DNA of 9,269 nt from Rhodoferax sp. (GCA_026785765.1 JAJAZK010000096.1:1-9269), one strand, 5' to 3'; shown: positions 1-6,182, counted from the first letter of the stretch. Made by a program: numbers and translations. The notes: generated by a model not told the origin, from the sequence alone.

Positions 1-989
1 GACAGGAATTGCTGATGTTTCCCAGCACGCGCGACATCGCAACCATTGGCGGTTTTATCGCTGGAGGTTACGCCGGCGCCGGAACGGTGCGCAACGGCAT
101 ACTCAAGGACGTCGGCAACGTGACCATGATCCGTGTGTTGACGCTGGAGGAAACACCGCGCGTGATCGAGTTGCGCGACGCGGATATCCAGAAAGTCCAC
201 CATGCCTTTGGCACCAACGGCATCATCACAGCCTTGACCCTGACACTCAAGCCGGCAGTGGACTGGGTACACCAGATTGCGCTGTTCACAAGTTATGGCG
301 ACGCGCTGCGTTTTGGCTGCGCTGCGACCGAAGCCATCGGTGGCAGCCTCGATGCGTTCCTGATCACCGCTGTGGAGCGGCGCATCGCGCCCTACTATGA
401 AGCCGAGTTTGGTGCACGTTTCCCGGCTGACCGCGACGCGGTGTTCGCCATGGTGCATCCGGCGTGCCTGTCGGCTTGGCGCGCCCTGATGGAACGCCAT
501 GGTGGCCATGAGTCGATGGCCATGAATGAGCTGCAACTAAAGGACGCGGGGCTGTATCCGGCGTTCGAATGCGCCTACAACCACACGACGCTGATGGCGC
601 TCAAGGTCGACCGCAGCTGGACCAACCTGCAGACTGTAGCGCCGTGGGTAGCCGGTGTCGGCATTGATGTCGCCCTGGTGAAGCGGCAGATGCAGCGCTG
701 GGGTGACGAGGTTCTGATGCACCATGAGTTCGGGCGCCAGTTTGGCGGCTGTGTCGCCTTTGGGTTGCCGCTGGTGAGTTTTTTTGACCGCGACCGCCTG
801 TACGAGATCATGGCCGAGTTCGAGGCCGACGGGTGCGCCGTTTTCGACAACCATGTGGTGACGATCGAAGATGGCGGCATGAAAGAGATCGACCCGGCGC
901 AGATCGATTTCAAGAAAGTCGCCGACCCGCATGGCCTGATGAACCCGGGAAAAACCCGCGGCTGGCTTGCGTCCTATGCAAAACCCTAA
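1..989 (+). CDS. FAD-binding (PCMH-type) oxidase, C-terminal part
   Basis: The frame is open to the left edge, so the true start lies outside the window; the ATG at 15 and TTG at 9 are internal codons. The visible start carries the second half of a PCMH-type FAD-binding domain: a TIGGFIAGGYAGAG glycine-rich stretch, then the VRVLTLEE-like strand and HHAFGTNGIITALTLTLKP, the usual end of that fold. The rest is the substrate-domain side, ending with DPHGLMNPGKTRGW, the typical closing motif (DPxGLMNPGK) of GlcD-like flavoprotein oxidases/dehydrogenases. Such enzymes oxidise 2-hydroxyacids, sugars or alcohols using FAD in the cytoplasm; the substrate cannot be told here. It is followed after 89 nt by a periplasmic binding protein gene on the same strand, suggesting that the oxidised compound, or one related to it, is imported. 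The family call is firm and the reaction is unknown. Confidence 0.85.
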   Translation, partial: QELLMFPSTRDIATIGGFIAGGYAGAGTVRNGILKDVGNVTMIRVLTLEETPRVIELRDADIQKVHHAFGTNGIITALTLTLKPAVDWVHQIALFTSYGDALRFGCAATEAIGGSLDAFLITAVERRIAPYYEAEFGARFPADRDAVFAMVHPACLSAWRALMERHGGHESMAMNELQLKDAGLYPAFECAYNHTTLMALKVDRSWTNLQTVAPWVAGVGIDVALVKRQMQRWGDEVLMHHEFGRQFGGCVAFGLPLVSFFDRDRLYEIMAEFEADGCAVFDNHVVTIEDGGMKEIDPAQIDFKKVADPHGLMNPGKTRGWLASYAKP

Positions 990-1066
990 GTTGCAACCGG
1001 CACGCTTTATGCAATCATTGTGCCCACGGCGGGCCGTTGGTCGCGCAAACCTGGTTCATTTTCAAA

Positions 1067-1072
1067 AAGGAG
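1067..1072 (+). promoter_or_regulatory. Shine-Dalgarno AAGGAG for the substrate-binding protein
   Basis: AAGGAG lies 6 nt before the ATG at 1079. It decides the start: the open frame extends back to 833, but the upstream stretch overlaps the FAD oxidase and lacks sense as protein, while the ATG at 1079 opens directly into a signal peptide. Confidence 0.85.
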
Positions 1073-1078
1073 CGAGTT

Positions 1079-2101
1079 ATGAAGTTTCCATTTGCGCGCC
1101 GCGTGCTGGCCGCCGGACTGTTTGCGGCGGCGCTGGCGCCTGCTATGGCACAGGAGAAAGTGGTTTTCGCCACCAACTGGAAGGCGCAGGCAGGCCATGG
1201 CGGCTTCTACCAGGCCCTGGCCGACGGTACCTACAAGCGTATGGGCCTGGACGTGGAGATCCAGCAGGGTGGGCCACAGATGAACAACCGCCCCTTGCTG
1301 GCTACCGGCAAGATCGACTTCCTCATGGCGGGCAACCTGCTCCTGAGTTTTGACAATGTCAAGAACGGGGTGCCGACGACGGTGGTTGCCGCCATCTTCC
1401 AGAAGGACCCGCAAGCCATATTCGCCCATCCGGGGCTGGGCTATGACAAGTTCGGGGATCTGATGAAGGCACCGGTAGCCTTTATCAGCAAGGACGGGCA
1501 GTTCAGTTTCTGGCAGTGGATGAAGGCCGAACACGGGTTCAAGGACGAAAACCTCAAGCCCTATGTGTTCAATGTGGCTCCTTTCCTGGCCGACAAGAAG
1601 TCGGTGCAACAGGGCTACAGCATCAGCGAACCAATCAGCATCAAGGCGCAGGCCGGATTCGACCCGGTGGTGCATTTGCTGGCCGACAACGGTTTCAGCA
1701 CCTACAGCACCACTATCGAGACACGCGCCGAATTGGTGCAGAACAAGCCTGCTTTGGTGCAGAAGTTTGTCGATGCATCCTTGATCGGCTGGTACAACTA
1801 TTTGTACGGCGACAACAAGGCGGCCAACGAGATGATCAAGAAGGCCAACCCGGACTCCACCGATGCGGGTATCGCCGGCAGTATTGAGCTGATGAAGAAG
1901 CTGGGCATCGTCGACAGCGGCGAAGCCCTGCAAAACGGCATCGGCGCCATGAGCACGGCGCGCGTGAAAGACTTTTATGACAAGATGGTCAAGGCCGGGC
2001 TGTACAAGCCGGGCGACGTGGACCTGTCCAAAGTGGTGACGACCCAGTTCGTGAACAAGAAAGTGGGTCTGGATGTGAAACAAAAACTCGGGGTCAAGTG
2101 A
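1079..2101 (+). CDS. ABC transporter substrate-binding protein, NitT/TauT (NMT1/THI5-like) family
   Basis: The product is 340 aa, exported and periplasmic. Residues 1-24 form a signal peptide: a basic start (MKFPFARR), a hydrophobic Ala/Leu core, and a probable cut after AMA before QEKV. The mature protein opens with VVFATNWKAQAGHGGFYQAL, followed by GLDVEIQQGG and LLATGKIDFLMAG. This is the pattern of NMT1/THI5-like binding proteins for sulfonates, nitrate, pyrimidines and similar ligands: a ligand-pocket strand, a 'feeds on the solute' helix, then the GKIDF segment. Length is normal for the family. The ligand cannot be assigned. No permease or ATPase gene is adjacent; downstream lies a flavodoxin-fold oxidoreductase after 59 nt. 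Partner genes may lie left of the window, or the protein may be an orphan serving another transporter. The start is set by the AAGGAG at 1067 and the signal peptide. Confidence 0.88.
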   Translation: MKFPFARRVLAAGLFAAALAPAMAQEKVVFATNWKAQAGHGGFYQALADGTYKRMGLDVEIQQGGPQMNNRPLLATGKIDFLMAGNLLLSFDNVKNGVPTTVVAAIFQKDPQAIFAHPGLGYDKFGDLMKAPVAFISKDGQFSFWQWMKAEHGFKDENLKPYVFNVAPFLADKKSVQQGYSISEPISIKAQAGFDPVVHLLADNGFSTYSTTIETRAELVQNKPALVQKFVDASLIGWYNYLYGDNKAANEMIKKANPDSTDAGIAGSIELMKKLGIVDSGEALQNGIGAMSTARVKDFYDKMVKAGLYKPGDVDLSKVVTTQFVNKKVGLDVKQKLGVK

Positions 2102-2160
2102 CAGGCTGCGTGGTTGCGCCAACGCATGGCGGGCGTTATGCAGAGTATCCCTAGAGCCCC

Positions 2161-2757
2161 ATGCGTACCCTGATCGTCTATTGCCATCCGGTGGAGCAGA
2201 GTTTTTCCGCAGCACTGTATGCGGCAAGCCGCGAGACATTGGCAGCGCGTGGCCACGAGTTGCGTTGCTTCGACCTGTACGCAGAGGGATTCCAGCCGAT
2301 CCTGACCCGCGAGGAACGCATCGCCTACCTCGATGCGCCACAGCAGATTGAGTCGTGCGTGCAGGCCCATGTGGATGCATTGCGCTGGGCTGAACACCTG
2401 CTGTTTGTGTTTCCGATCTGGTTCTATGGACCGCCGGCCATGCTCAAGGGTTGGCTGGAACGGGTCTGGCTGCCAGGCGTGGCGTTTCTGCCGCCACGCC
2501 GCAAAGGCCTGCTGGCCGAACCCGGCCTGCGCCACATCCGGCGCTTGACTGTGATCACCCATGGCGGATCGCCTTGGTGGTGGCTCAAACTGATAGGGGA
2601 CCCGGCGCGCCGTTTGTTCGCGCGCGGACTGCGCGCCCTGATGGCGCGCGACTGCAAGACTACCTGGCTGCAACTGCACAGCATGAACAACGTCCGACCG
2701 TCCGACTGTGCCAATTTCATCCAGCGCGTGCGCAGCACATTGGCGAAGATGCAATGA
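2161..2757 (+). CDS. NAD(P)H-dependent oxidoreductase, flavodoxin-2 fold
   Basis: This is a 198 aa cytoplasmic flavoprotein of the NQO/MdaB/KefF-like (Flavodoxin_2) family, which uses FMN or FAD to pass hydride from NAD(P)H to quinones or other acceptors. Visible marks are the N-terminal strand MRTLIVYCHP followed by SFSAAL (the HPxxxSF phosphate-binding loop), then LLFVFPIWFYGPPAMLKGWL near residues 80-100 (the FPxWWxxxPAxLKGW signature), ERVWLPGVAF, and a VITHGGSPWWW loop after residue 130. Length is normal for the family. No strong Shine-Dalgarno is seen before the ATG, but the start fits the conserved first strand. Its stop overlaps the start of the RidA gene (ATGA at 2754-2757), so the two were translationally coupled. 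The natural substrate is not evident. It probably belonged to the same pathway as the FAD oxidase and binding protein upstream. Confidence 0.85.
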   Translation: MRTLIVYCHPVEQSFSAALYAASRETLAARGHELRCFDLYAEGFQPILTREERIAYLDAPQQIESCVQAHVDALRWAEHLLFVFPIWFYGPPAMLKGWLERVWLPGVAFLPPRRKGLLAEPGLRHIRRLTVITHGGSPWWWLKLIGDPARRLFARGLRALMARDCKTTWLQLHSMNNVRPSDCANFIQRVRSTLAKMQ

Positions 2758-3161
2758 CCGCCAGCCAGGTCGGTGCACCCCTGGCCAACTACCTGGCAGC
2801 GCGCCGGGTTGGTGACATGCTCTACCCGAGCGGCGTGATTGCCGTCGATCCCGCCGCGCGCCGGGTGGTGACTTCCTACGACGACTTGCCCGGCAGCGCC
2901 AGCGCGGCACTGAAATCCCTGGGTTACATCACCGGCCAAATAAGTGTGGATGTGATTGAGGCGCCTGCGGTTGCGCAGTCGTGGTTTGTGCTGAACCGGA
3001 TCCGCGAACTGGTGGAGGCAGAAGGCGGCCAGATGCGCGGTGTCTTCAAGCTGTTGCAGTACTTTCGCGACCTGCGCCACTTGGCGTCCGCAGGAATTGG
3101 CGGCATGCTGCCTTCCCAGGCTTCCCGTGCCGCGCGCAACGACGCCAGGCGCTCGGGCTGA
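2754..3161 (+). pseudogene. RidA (YjgF/YER057c/UK114) family gene, copy 1, C-terminally truncated
   Basis: The ATG at 2754 overlaps the oxidoreductase stop (ATGA). The first about 109 codons are RidA-like: NYLAARRVGDMLYPSGVIAV, then AALKSLGYITGQISVDV, SWFVLNRIRELVEAEGG and VFKLLQYFRDLRH. RidA proteins are small trimeric enzymes that hydrolyse reactive enamines/imines. At about 3081-3090 the family resemblance stops abruptly and the frame runs antisense through the tail of a sulfatase remnant, adding 26 unrelated residues before a TGA. The C-terminal third is missing; in RidA it carries the conserved Arg of the active site. The second, shorter copy at 4297-4461 shows what the lost end looked like (LEVEATAVLAR). 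An open frame remains, so a chimeric 135 aa protein could be made, but enamine deaminase activity is not expected. Confidence 0.75.
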
Positions 3162-3463
3162 CGCCCGCCAGGATTGGCCCGTTCGCGTTCGTCCGCCGGC
3201 AAGTTGAACAGGTAGTCCTGGCCATCGACGCGCAGGTACTTCCAGTCGCCATCGCGCAGCGCGCGTTGGCCACGGTGTTTCATGCGCCAGAGCAGCGCTC
3301 GCCCAAACGTCCAAGCGGCATCACGCAACACCGGTGGCAGCGAAACCCCGTCCAGCGGCCAGGTTTCGTCTGCCCCGACTCCCGCCAGTTCCAGCATGGT
3401 GGCCGACCAGTCCATGGTCATGCAGAGCTGGAGGCTCACCGTAAGCGGCGCAATCAGGGGTGG
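2895..3463. repeat. Repeat copy 1 of the RidA/sulfatase junction segment
   Basis: Two blocks repeat further right in the same orientation. Positions 2895-3015 match 4303-4423 at a constant offset of 1408. Positions 3090-3457 match 4515-4882 at a constant offset of 1425. Identical runs include 3206-3241 (36 nt), 3243-3280 (38 nt) and 3384-3431 (48 nt), between stretches with scattered substitutions. The constant offsets show that there are no indels inside either block. The stretch between the blocks differs because each copy has its own deletion there. Confidence 0.9.
3090..3463 (-). pseudogene. Sulfatase C-terminal remnant, copy 1
   Basis: Read on the minus strand from about 3463, this fragment encodes the C-terminal part of an alkaline-phosphatase-superfamily sulfatase: LIAPLTVSLQLCMTMDWSAT, MLELAGVGADETWPLDGVSL, RALLWRMKHRGQRALRDGDW, KYLRVDGQDYLFNLPADERE and SMPPIPADAKW. 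These are the usual late motifs, where the membrane of the fold closes and the 'H+GQRALRxGxWKYL' strand follows. It lacks the N-terminal two thirds, including the CxPxR formylglycine site and metal ligands. At the other end it is cut before the natural stop and fused to RidA. It has no internal stop but no start or function can be argued. It closely matches 4515-4888. Confidence 0.85.
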
Positions 3464-3523
3464 CAGGAGTTGACAGCCTCGCTTACTCCTCGCCGCCTTA
3501 TTTCACCTTCGAAATATTGGAAT

Positions 3524-3550
3524 TGGCTGGATGAGGCGCTGTATTACAAT
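3524..3550 (+). promoter_or_regulatory. Possible promoter of the first toxin-antitoxin operon
   Basis: TACAAT (3545-3550) is a good -10 match. TTGGCT (3524-3529) is a fair -35 at a short 15-nt spacing; TTGGAA (3517-3522) is an alternative with longer spacing. The region is AT-richer than its surroundings and lies 28 nt before the antitoxin ATG. Prediction by eye only. Confidence 0.4.
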
Positions 3551-3558
3551 GCAACACA
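3540..3558 (+). promoter_or_regulatory. Imperfect palindrome overlapping the -10, candidate antitoxin operator
   Basis: TGTATTACAATGCAACACA is a 19-bp imperfect palindrome around the central A at 3549; 7 of the 9 symmetric pairs are complementary (TGT/ACA, TT/AA, CA/TG). It overlaps the predicted -10 hexamer and ends 9 nt before the Shine-Dalgarno. RHH antitoxins typically autorepress by binding such palindromes. The role is inferred from position and symmetry. Confidence 0.4.
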
Positions 3559-3577
3559 CTTGAAGCCGGAGGTTTTG

Positions 3578-3796
3578 ATGAGTTCCACATTGACAATACG
3601 TATTGACGACGCTCTGGAGCGCGAGCTGAAACAGCTTGCGGCAGCTACGCACCGCCCCAAAGGCGACATCGTGCGCGAGGCGTTGCGCCGCCAGCTGGCG
3701 TTGGCGCGCTTCCGTGCCGTGCGCGCGGAAGTGATGCCGCTGGCCGAGAAAAACGGCTTGCTCACCGACGAGGATGTATTCAAGGTAATTTCTTGA
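3578..3796 (+). CDS. Ribbon-helix-helix (CopG/VapB-like) antitoxin
   Basis: The product is 72 aa. The N-terminal half is a clear RHH DNA-binding domain: strand STLTIRIDD (residues 3-10), helix ALERELKQLAAAT, turn HRPKG, then helix DIVREALRRQLALARF. The C-terminal half (RAVRAEVMPLAEKNGLLTDE DVFKVIS, split here at residue 65) is the usual toxin-wrapping tail. GGAGG at 3568-3572 lies 5 nt before the ATG. The toxin gene starts 13 nt after the stop, and its frame is open across the antitoxin end. The expected role is neutralising the PIN toxin and repressing the operon, with a candidate operator at 3540-3558. The gene sits exactly at the joint of the duplicated RidA/sulfatase segment, so it is probably an acquired module. 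Confidence 0.87.
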   Translation: MSSTLTIRIDDALERELKQLAAATHRPKGDIVREALRRQLALARFRAVRAEVMPLAEKNGLLTDEDVFKVIS

Positions 3797-3809
3797 GGGC
3801 AGTTTTCTT

Positions 3810-4214
3810 GTGAGGGCATTCCTCGATACCAATGTGCTGGTCAGTGCGTTGGCTACCCGCGGGCTTTGCGCCGAGCTTTACGAGCGGCTGCTGACGGAAC
3901 ATGAAGTGGTCATTGGCGAGCCGGTGGTCGCCGAAGTGCTGGACATCATGCGCCGCAAATTCCGGGCAGGCGATGACTTACTGGCGAAAGTGGAAGCGGA
4001 ATTGCACCTGCTGGAAATTATTCCCGCCCAGCCAGCCGCGCCCAAGCTGCCGATAAAAGACCGCGAAGACCCCTGGATCATCGCGGGTGCGCTGGCGGGA
4101 AAAGTGGACTGCTTCGTTACCGGCGATGCCGAATTGCTGGGGCTGGTCCAAGTGAAAAATATGCCTATGTTCTCACCACGAGTGTGCTGGGAAAAGTTGC
4201 TGGCTCATTCTTGA
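3810..4214 (+). CDS. PIN-domain toxin (PIN_3 / COG1569 type)
   Basis: The product is 134 aa, a putative endoribonuclease toxin. The acidic residues of a PIN active site are in place: D6 in FLDTNVLVSAL, E42 in VVAEVLDIMRRKF, D87 in KDREDPWIIAGAL, and D106 in DCFVTGDAELL. The spacing and the FVTGD motif point to the COG1569 'putative TA system toxin, PIN family' rather than classic VapC. The start is a GTG at 3810; GAGG at 3795-3798 overlaps the antitoxin stop and gives an 11-nt spacing, so translation is probably coupled to the antitoxin. No ATG is available near the conserved first strand. Length is normal and no damage is seen, so this module is likely active although it sits among pseudogenes. 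The RNA target is unknown. Confidence 0.87.
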   Translation: MRAFLDTNVLVSALATRGLCAELYERLLTEHEVVIGEPVVAEVLDIMRRKFRAGDDLLAKVEAELHLLEIIPAQPAAPKLPIKDREDPWIIAGALAGKVDCFVTGDAELLGLVQVKNMPMFSPRVCWEKLLAHS

Positions 4215-4234
4215 GAAAACCTCCAAGCAATGCG

Positions 4235-4251
4235 CACAACAAGGAGTTGTG
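4235..4251 (+). other. Small hairpin after the PIN toxin
   Basis: CACAAC (4235-4240), loop AAGGA and GTTGTG (4246-4251) form a perfect 6-bp stem 20 nt after the toxin stop. There is no T-tract, so it is at best a weak terminator or 3'-end stabiliser. Confidence 0.25.
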
Positions 4252-4296
4252 GGATGAGAGCCAATAGAGGCGGACAACGCCTGGAACCAGGGGCTG

Positions 4297-4461
4297 CTTG
4301 GCACCGCCAGCGCGGCGCTGAGGTCCCTGGGTTACATTACCGCCCAAATGGGTGTGGATGTGATTGAGGCGCCCGCGGTTGCGCGGTCGTGGTTTGTGCT
4401 GAACCGGCTGCGCGAACTGGTGGGGCTTGAGGTAGAGGCCACCGCTGTGTTGGCGCGTTGA
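4297..4461 (+). pseudogene. RidA-family remnant, copy 2 (N-terminus missing, internal deletion)
   Basis: In the + frame ending at the TGA 4459-4461 the sequence reads TASAALRSLGYITAQMGVDV, SWFVLNRLRELV, then at once GLEVEATAVLAR and stop. The first part matches copy 1 residues about 47-87. The last part is the natural C-terminal strand of RidA-family proteins (LxEVEAxAVLxR). Hence about 45-50 codons are missing between the two. Upstream the frame closes at a TGA (4255-4257) with no start codon. The stop lies 1 nt from the stop of the convergent sulfatase pseudogene (4463-4465), showing the ancestral tail-to-tail arrangement that copy 1 has lost. Non-functional. Confidence 0.75.
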
Positions 4462-4888
4462 ATCAGCGCTGCGGCATGTCCCGGTCGGTGTAACCCAGGC
4501 TGACACTGGCATTCGCAGGAATTGGCGGCATGCTGCTGTCCCAAGCGTCCCATGCCGCGCGCATGGCCACCAGGCGCTCTGGATGGCGCAGTGCAAGATT
4601 GGCTCTTTCCCGTTCATCCGCCGGCAAATCGAACAGGTAGTCCTGGCCATCGACGCGCAGGTACTTGCAGTCGCCATCGCGCAGCGCGCGTTGGCCACGG
4701 TGTTTTATGCGCCAGAGCAGCGCTCGCCCAAACGTCCAGGCAGCATCCCGCAACACCGGTAGCAGGGAGACCCCGTCCAGTGGCCAAGCCTCGTTTGCCT
4801 TGACACCTGCCAGTTCCAGCATGGTGGCCGACCAGTCCATGGTCATGCAGAGCTGGCGGCTCAGCGTACCCGGCGCAATCAGGCCTGG
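4303..4888. repeat. Repeat copy 2 of the RidA/sulfatase junction segment
   Basis: Partner of 2895-3463. Identical runs are at 4631-4666, 4668-4705 and 4809-4856. The resemblance ends at about 4888, where copy 1 (3463) turns into the toxin-antitoxin leader while copy 2 continues into the sulfatase gene. To the left it ends at about 4300, where copy 1 continues back into the RidA N-terminus. Confidence 0.9.
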
Positions 4889-5285
4889 CCAGTGCGCGAT
4901 CCAGGGCACCCGGATGCCGCCTTCCGTGAGGTCCATCTTGCCGCCCACAAATGGCCAGTTGTCGCAGAAGCGCTGGCCGCCGTTGTCACTGGTGAAGGCG
5001 ATTAGCGTGTTGTCCGGCCGACCCGGTACCGTGCTGCCGCGACTGCGGCTGTTGATCGGTTCTTCGGCGGTGTCACGCAGCCGGCTAGCGCATAGCCATC
5101 AAGGACCGGGTCGGCGAACACACTGGTGAATTGGCGTAACCTTGGGTGAAACGCAAGTCGTTGGCGGCGCGGCGGTCCAGCACCGGGGACACAGCACCGA
5201 ACGGTGCGCCGCGCCCGCCATCACACCAGATGTCGGCAAAACCGAAGTCGTCGGCCACGATGAAGACTATTTTTGGCCGACTCAT
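4463..5285 (-). pseudogene. Sulfatase (arylsulfatase-like), frameshifted and internally deleted
   Basis: The start ATG (5285-5283) overlaps the crcB stop by 4 nt (ATGA). Residues 1-60 are a sulfatase N-terminus: KIVFIVADDFGFADI with the paired metal Asp residues (D12, D13), LRFTQGYANSPV, and C55-S-P-T-R60, the CxPxR formylglycine signature. The frame then stops at a TAG (5087-5085). In another frame the protein resumes: RLRDTAEEPINSRSRGSTVP, followed directly by NTLIAFTSDNGG, VGGKMDLTEGGIRVPWIAHW and the C-terminal motifs, ending at TGA 4465-4463. Between about 5030 and 5020 some 200 residues of the usual fold are missing, including the KWHLG-type catalytic Lys/His segment. Two lesions (a frameshift near 5085 and the large deletion) make a functional enzyme very unlikely. 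Sulfatases of this kind release sulfate from organic sulfate esters. It was probably co-transcribed with crcB. Confidence 0.85.
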
Positions 5286-5659
5286 CGTGCAAGCAGGAAG
5301 GCCACGCTACGCATCCCGGCCACCGTCAGCAGCAACGATCCGAACAGGTGCAGCGCTGCCGTGCCCAGGGCCAGTGCGTACCGTTGTTGGCCGAGCATGG
5401 CCACGACCTCGGCGGAGAAACTGGAGAAGGTGGTGAGTGCGCCCAGGAATCCGGTCACCAGTGCCAGACGCCATACCGGATCAAGCTGGGGGAGCGCCTG
5501 GAAAACCGCGACACATAGACCGACCAGATACCCGCCGATCAGATTGGCGGCCAGGGTGCCATAAGGAATCATGGATCCGGGGCTGAGCCACAGGCCCAAA
5601 CCCCAGCGGGCCAGCGCGCCAAGGCTGGCACCGATGCAGATGGCGAGCACTGAAATCAT
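5282..5659 (-). CDS. crcB: CrcB/Fluc fluoride ion channel
   Basis: The product is 125 aa and forms an inner-membrane dual-topology dimer that exports fluoride. Four hydrophobic helices are visible (about 3-22, 34-55, 64-90, 96-122). Family marks are GASLGALARW near the N-terminus, GTLAANLIGGYLVG with the conserved Asn at 39, and GFLGALTTFSSFS at 70-82, the TTFSxF phenylalanine box with F78 and F81. Length is typical. The start ATG (5659-5657) lies 25 nt after the stop of the PIN toxin gene, with no clear Shine-Dalgarno, so it may be read from the toxin-antitoxin transcript. No fluoride riboswitch is recognisable in that short gap. The stop overlaps the ATG of the sulfatase pseudogene. The call is firm; the protein looks intact. 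Confidence 0.93.
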   Translation of the reverse strand: MISVLAICIGASLGALARWGLGLWLSPGSMIPYGTLAANLIGGYLVGLCVAVFQALPQLDPVWRLALVTGFLGALTTFSSFSAEVVAMLGQQRYALALGTAALHLFGSLLLTVAGMRSVAFLLAR

Positions 5660-5684
5660 CGGCGCAGGGTCGTCGCCCGGCGAT

Positions 5685-6182
5685 TCACGGCCTCACCTGG
5701 GCCGTGGTGTCCCAAGGCATTGCATCCTGGGTGGCCGAGTTCAGAAACGGGTTGACGATGCGCAGAGTTGCGCGCAGCAGCTGGTGGTGCTGCAGATCTT
5801 CGGAGTACACCACCGAGGCCTCACATTCCAGTGCGGCGGCAAGAATCAGGCAGTCGTAGAGGCCGTAGCCGGTTTCGCCTTGCAGGTCGAGTGCCGTGTC
5901 CATCAAAGCAGGACTCGACGCCACGCGATTGAGCGGTTGCATCGCTGCGTCGATGAATTGCTTGCATTGCTGCGTAGTGAAGCGATGCGCAAATTTGCGC
6001 AGGGCGACATTGGCGAATTCCTGTATCACCTGATAACTGACGCAGCCCATCCCGGTGCCCAGCGCATGCTCCACAAGATGCAACGCACGCTGCTTCTTGA
6101 GGGGCTCGCTGGAAAGCAGCGCGTAGACAAAGACATTCGTGTCAATGAAGAACACGGCACCAGGATCGATTGGAATATTCAC
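5685..6182 (-). CDS. PIN-domain toxin (VapC-like)
   Basis: The product is 165 aa, a putative ribonuclease toxin of the second TA module. PIN residues are D14 in FFIDTNVFVYAL, E55 in SYQVIQEFANVAL, D110 in GYGLYDCLILAAAL and D129 in VVYSEDLQHHQ. This matches the VapC-like group with the (S/T)EDxQHxQ ending. I chose the GTG at 6182: it overlaps the antitoxin stop by 4 nt (GTGA), and the conserved first strand begins ten residues later. The open frame extends to 6305, but that extra part lies entirely inside the antitoxin gene. After the usual final strand (RIVNPF, residues 141-146) there is an extra tail of about 19 residues. crcB follows after 25 nt. No sequence similarity to the other PIN toxin is seen beyond the shared acidic motifs. 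Confidence 0.87.
   Translation of the reverse strand: MNIPIDPGAVFFIDTNVFVYALLSSEPLKKQRALHLVEHALGTGMGCVSYQVIQEFANVALRKFAHRFTTQQCKQFIDAAMQPLNRVASSPALMDTALDLQGETGYGLYDCLILAAALECEASVVYSEDLQHHQLLRATLRIVNPFLNSATQDAMPWDTTAQVRP

Noticed and set aside
833..1078. Extended N-terminus of the substrate-binding protein from position 833
   Set aside because: The extension overlaps the FAD oxidase reading frame and would bury the signal peptide; AAGGAG at 1067 supports the ATG at 1079.
2108..2125. Hairpin GCGTGG...CCAACGC between binding protein and oxidoreductase as a terminator
   Set aside because: The stem has a bulge and no T-tract follows; the next gene starts 35 nt later on the same strand.
1007..2380. 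457-codon open frame on the minus strand
   Set aside because: It is antisense to the substrate-binding protein gene, which has a signal peptide, Shine-Dalgarno and clear family motifs; the antisense product is low-complexity His/Arg-rich sequence without family features.
3464..4300. Integron cassette or insertion sequence carrying the TA module
   Set aside because: No transposase or integrase, no clear terminal inverted repeats, and no attC-like paired RYYYAAC/GTTRRRY boxes were found at the edges.
5660..5684. Fluoride riboswitch before crcB
   Set aside because: The gap is only 25 nt and shows none of the expected conserved loop sequences; too short for the aptamer.
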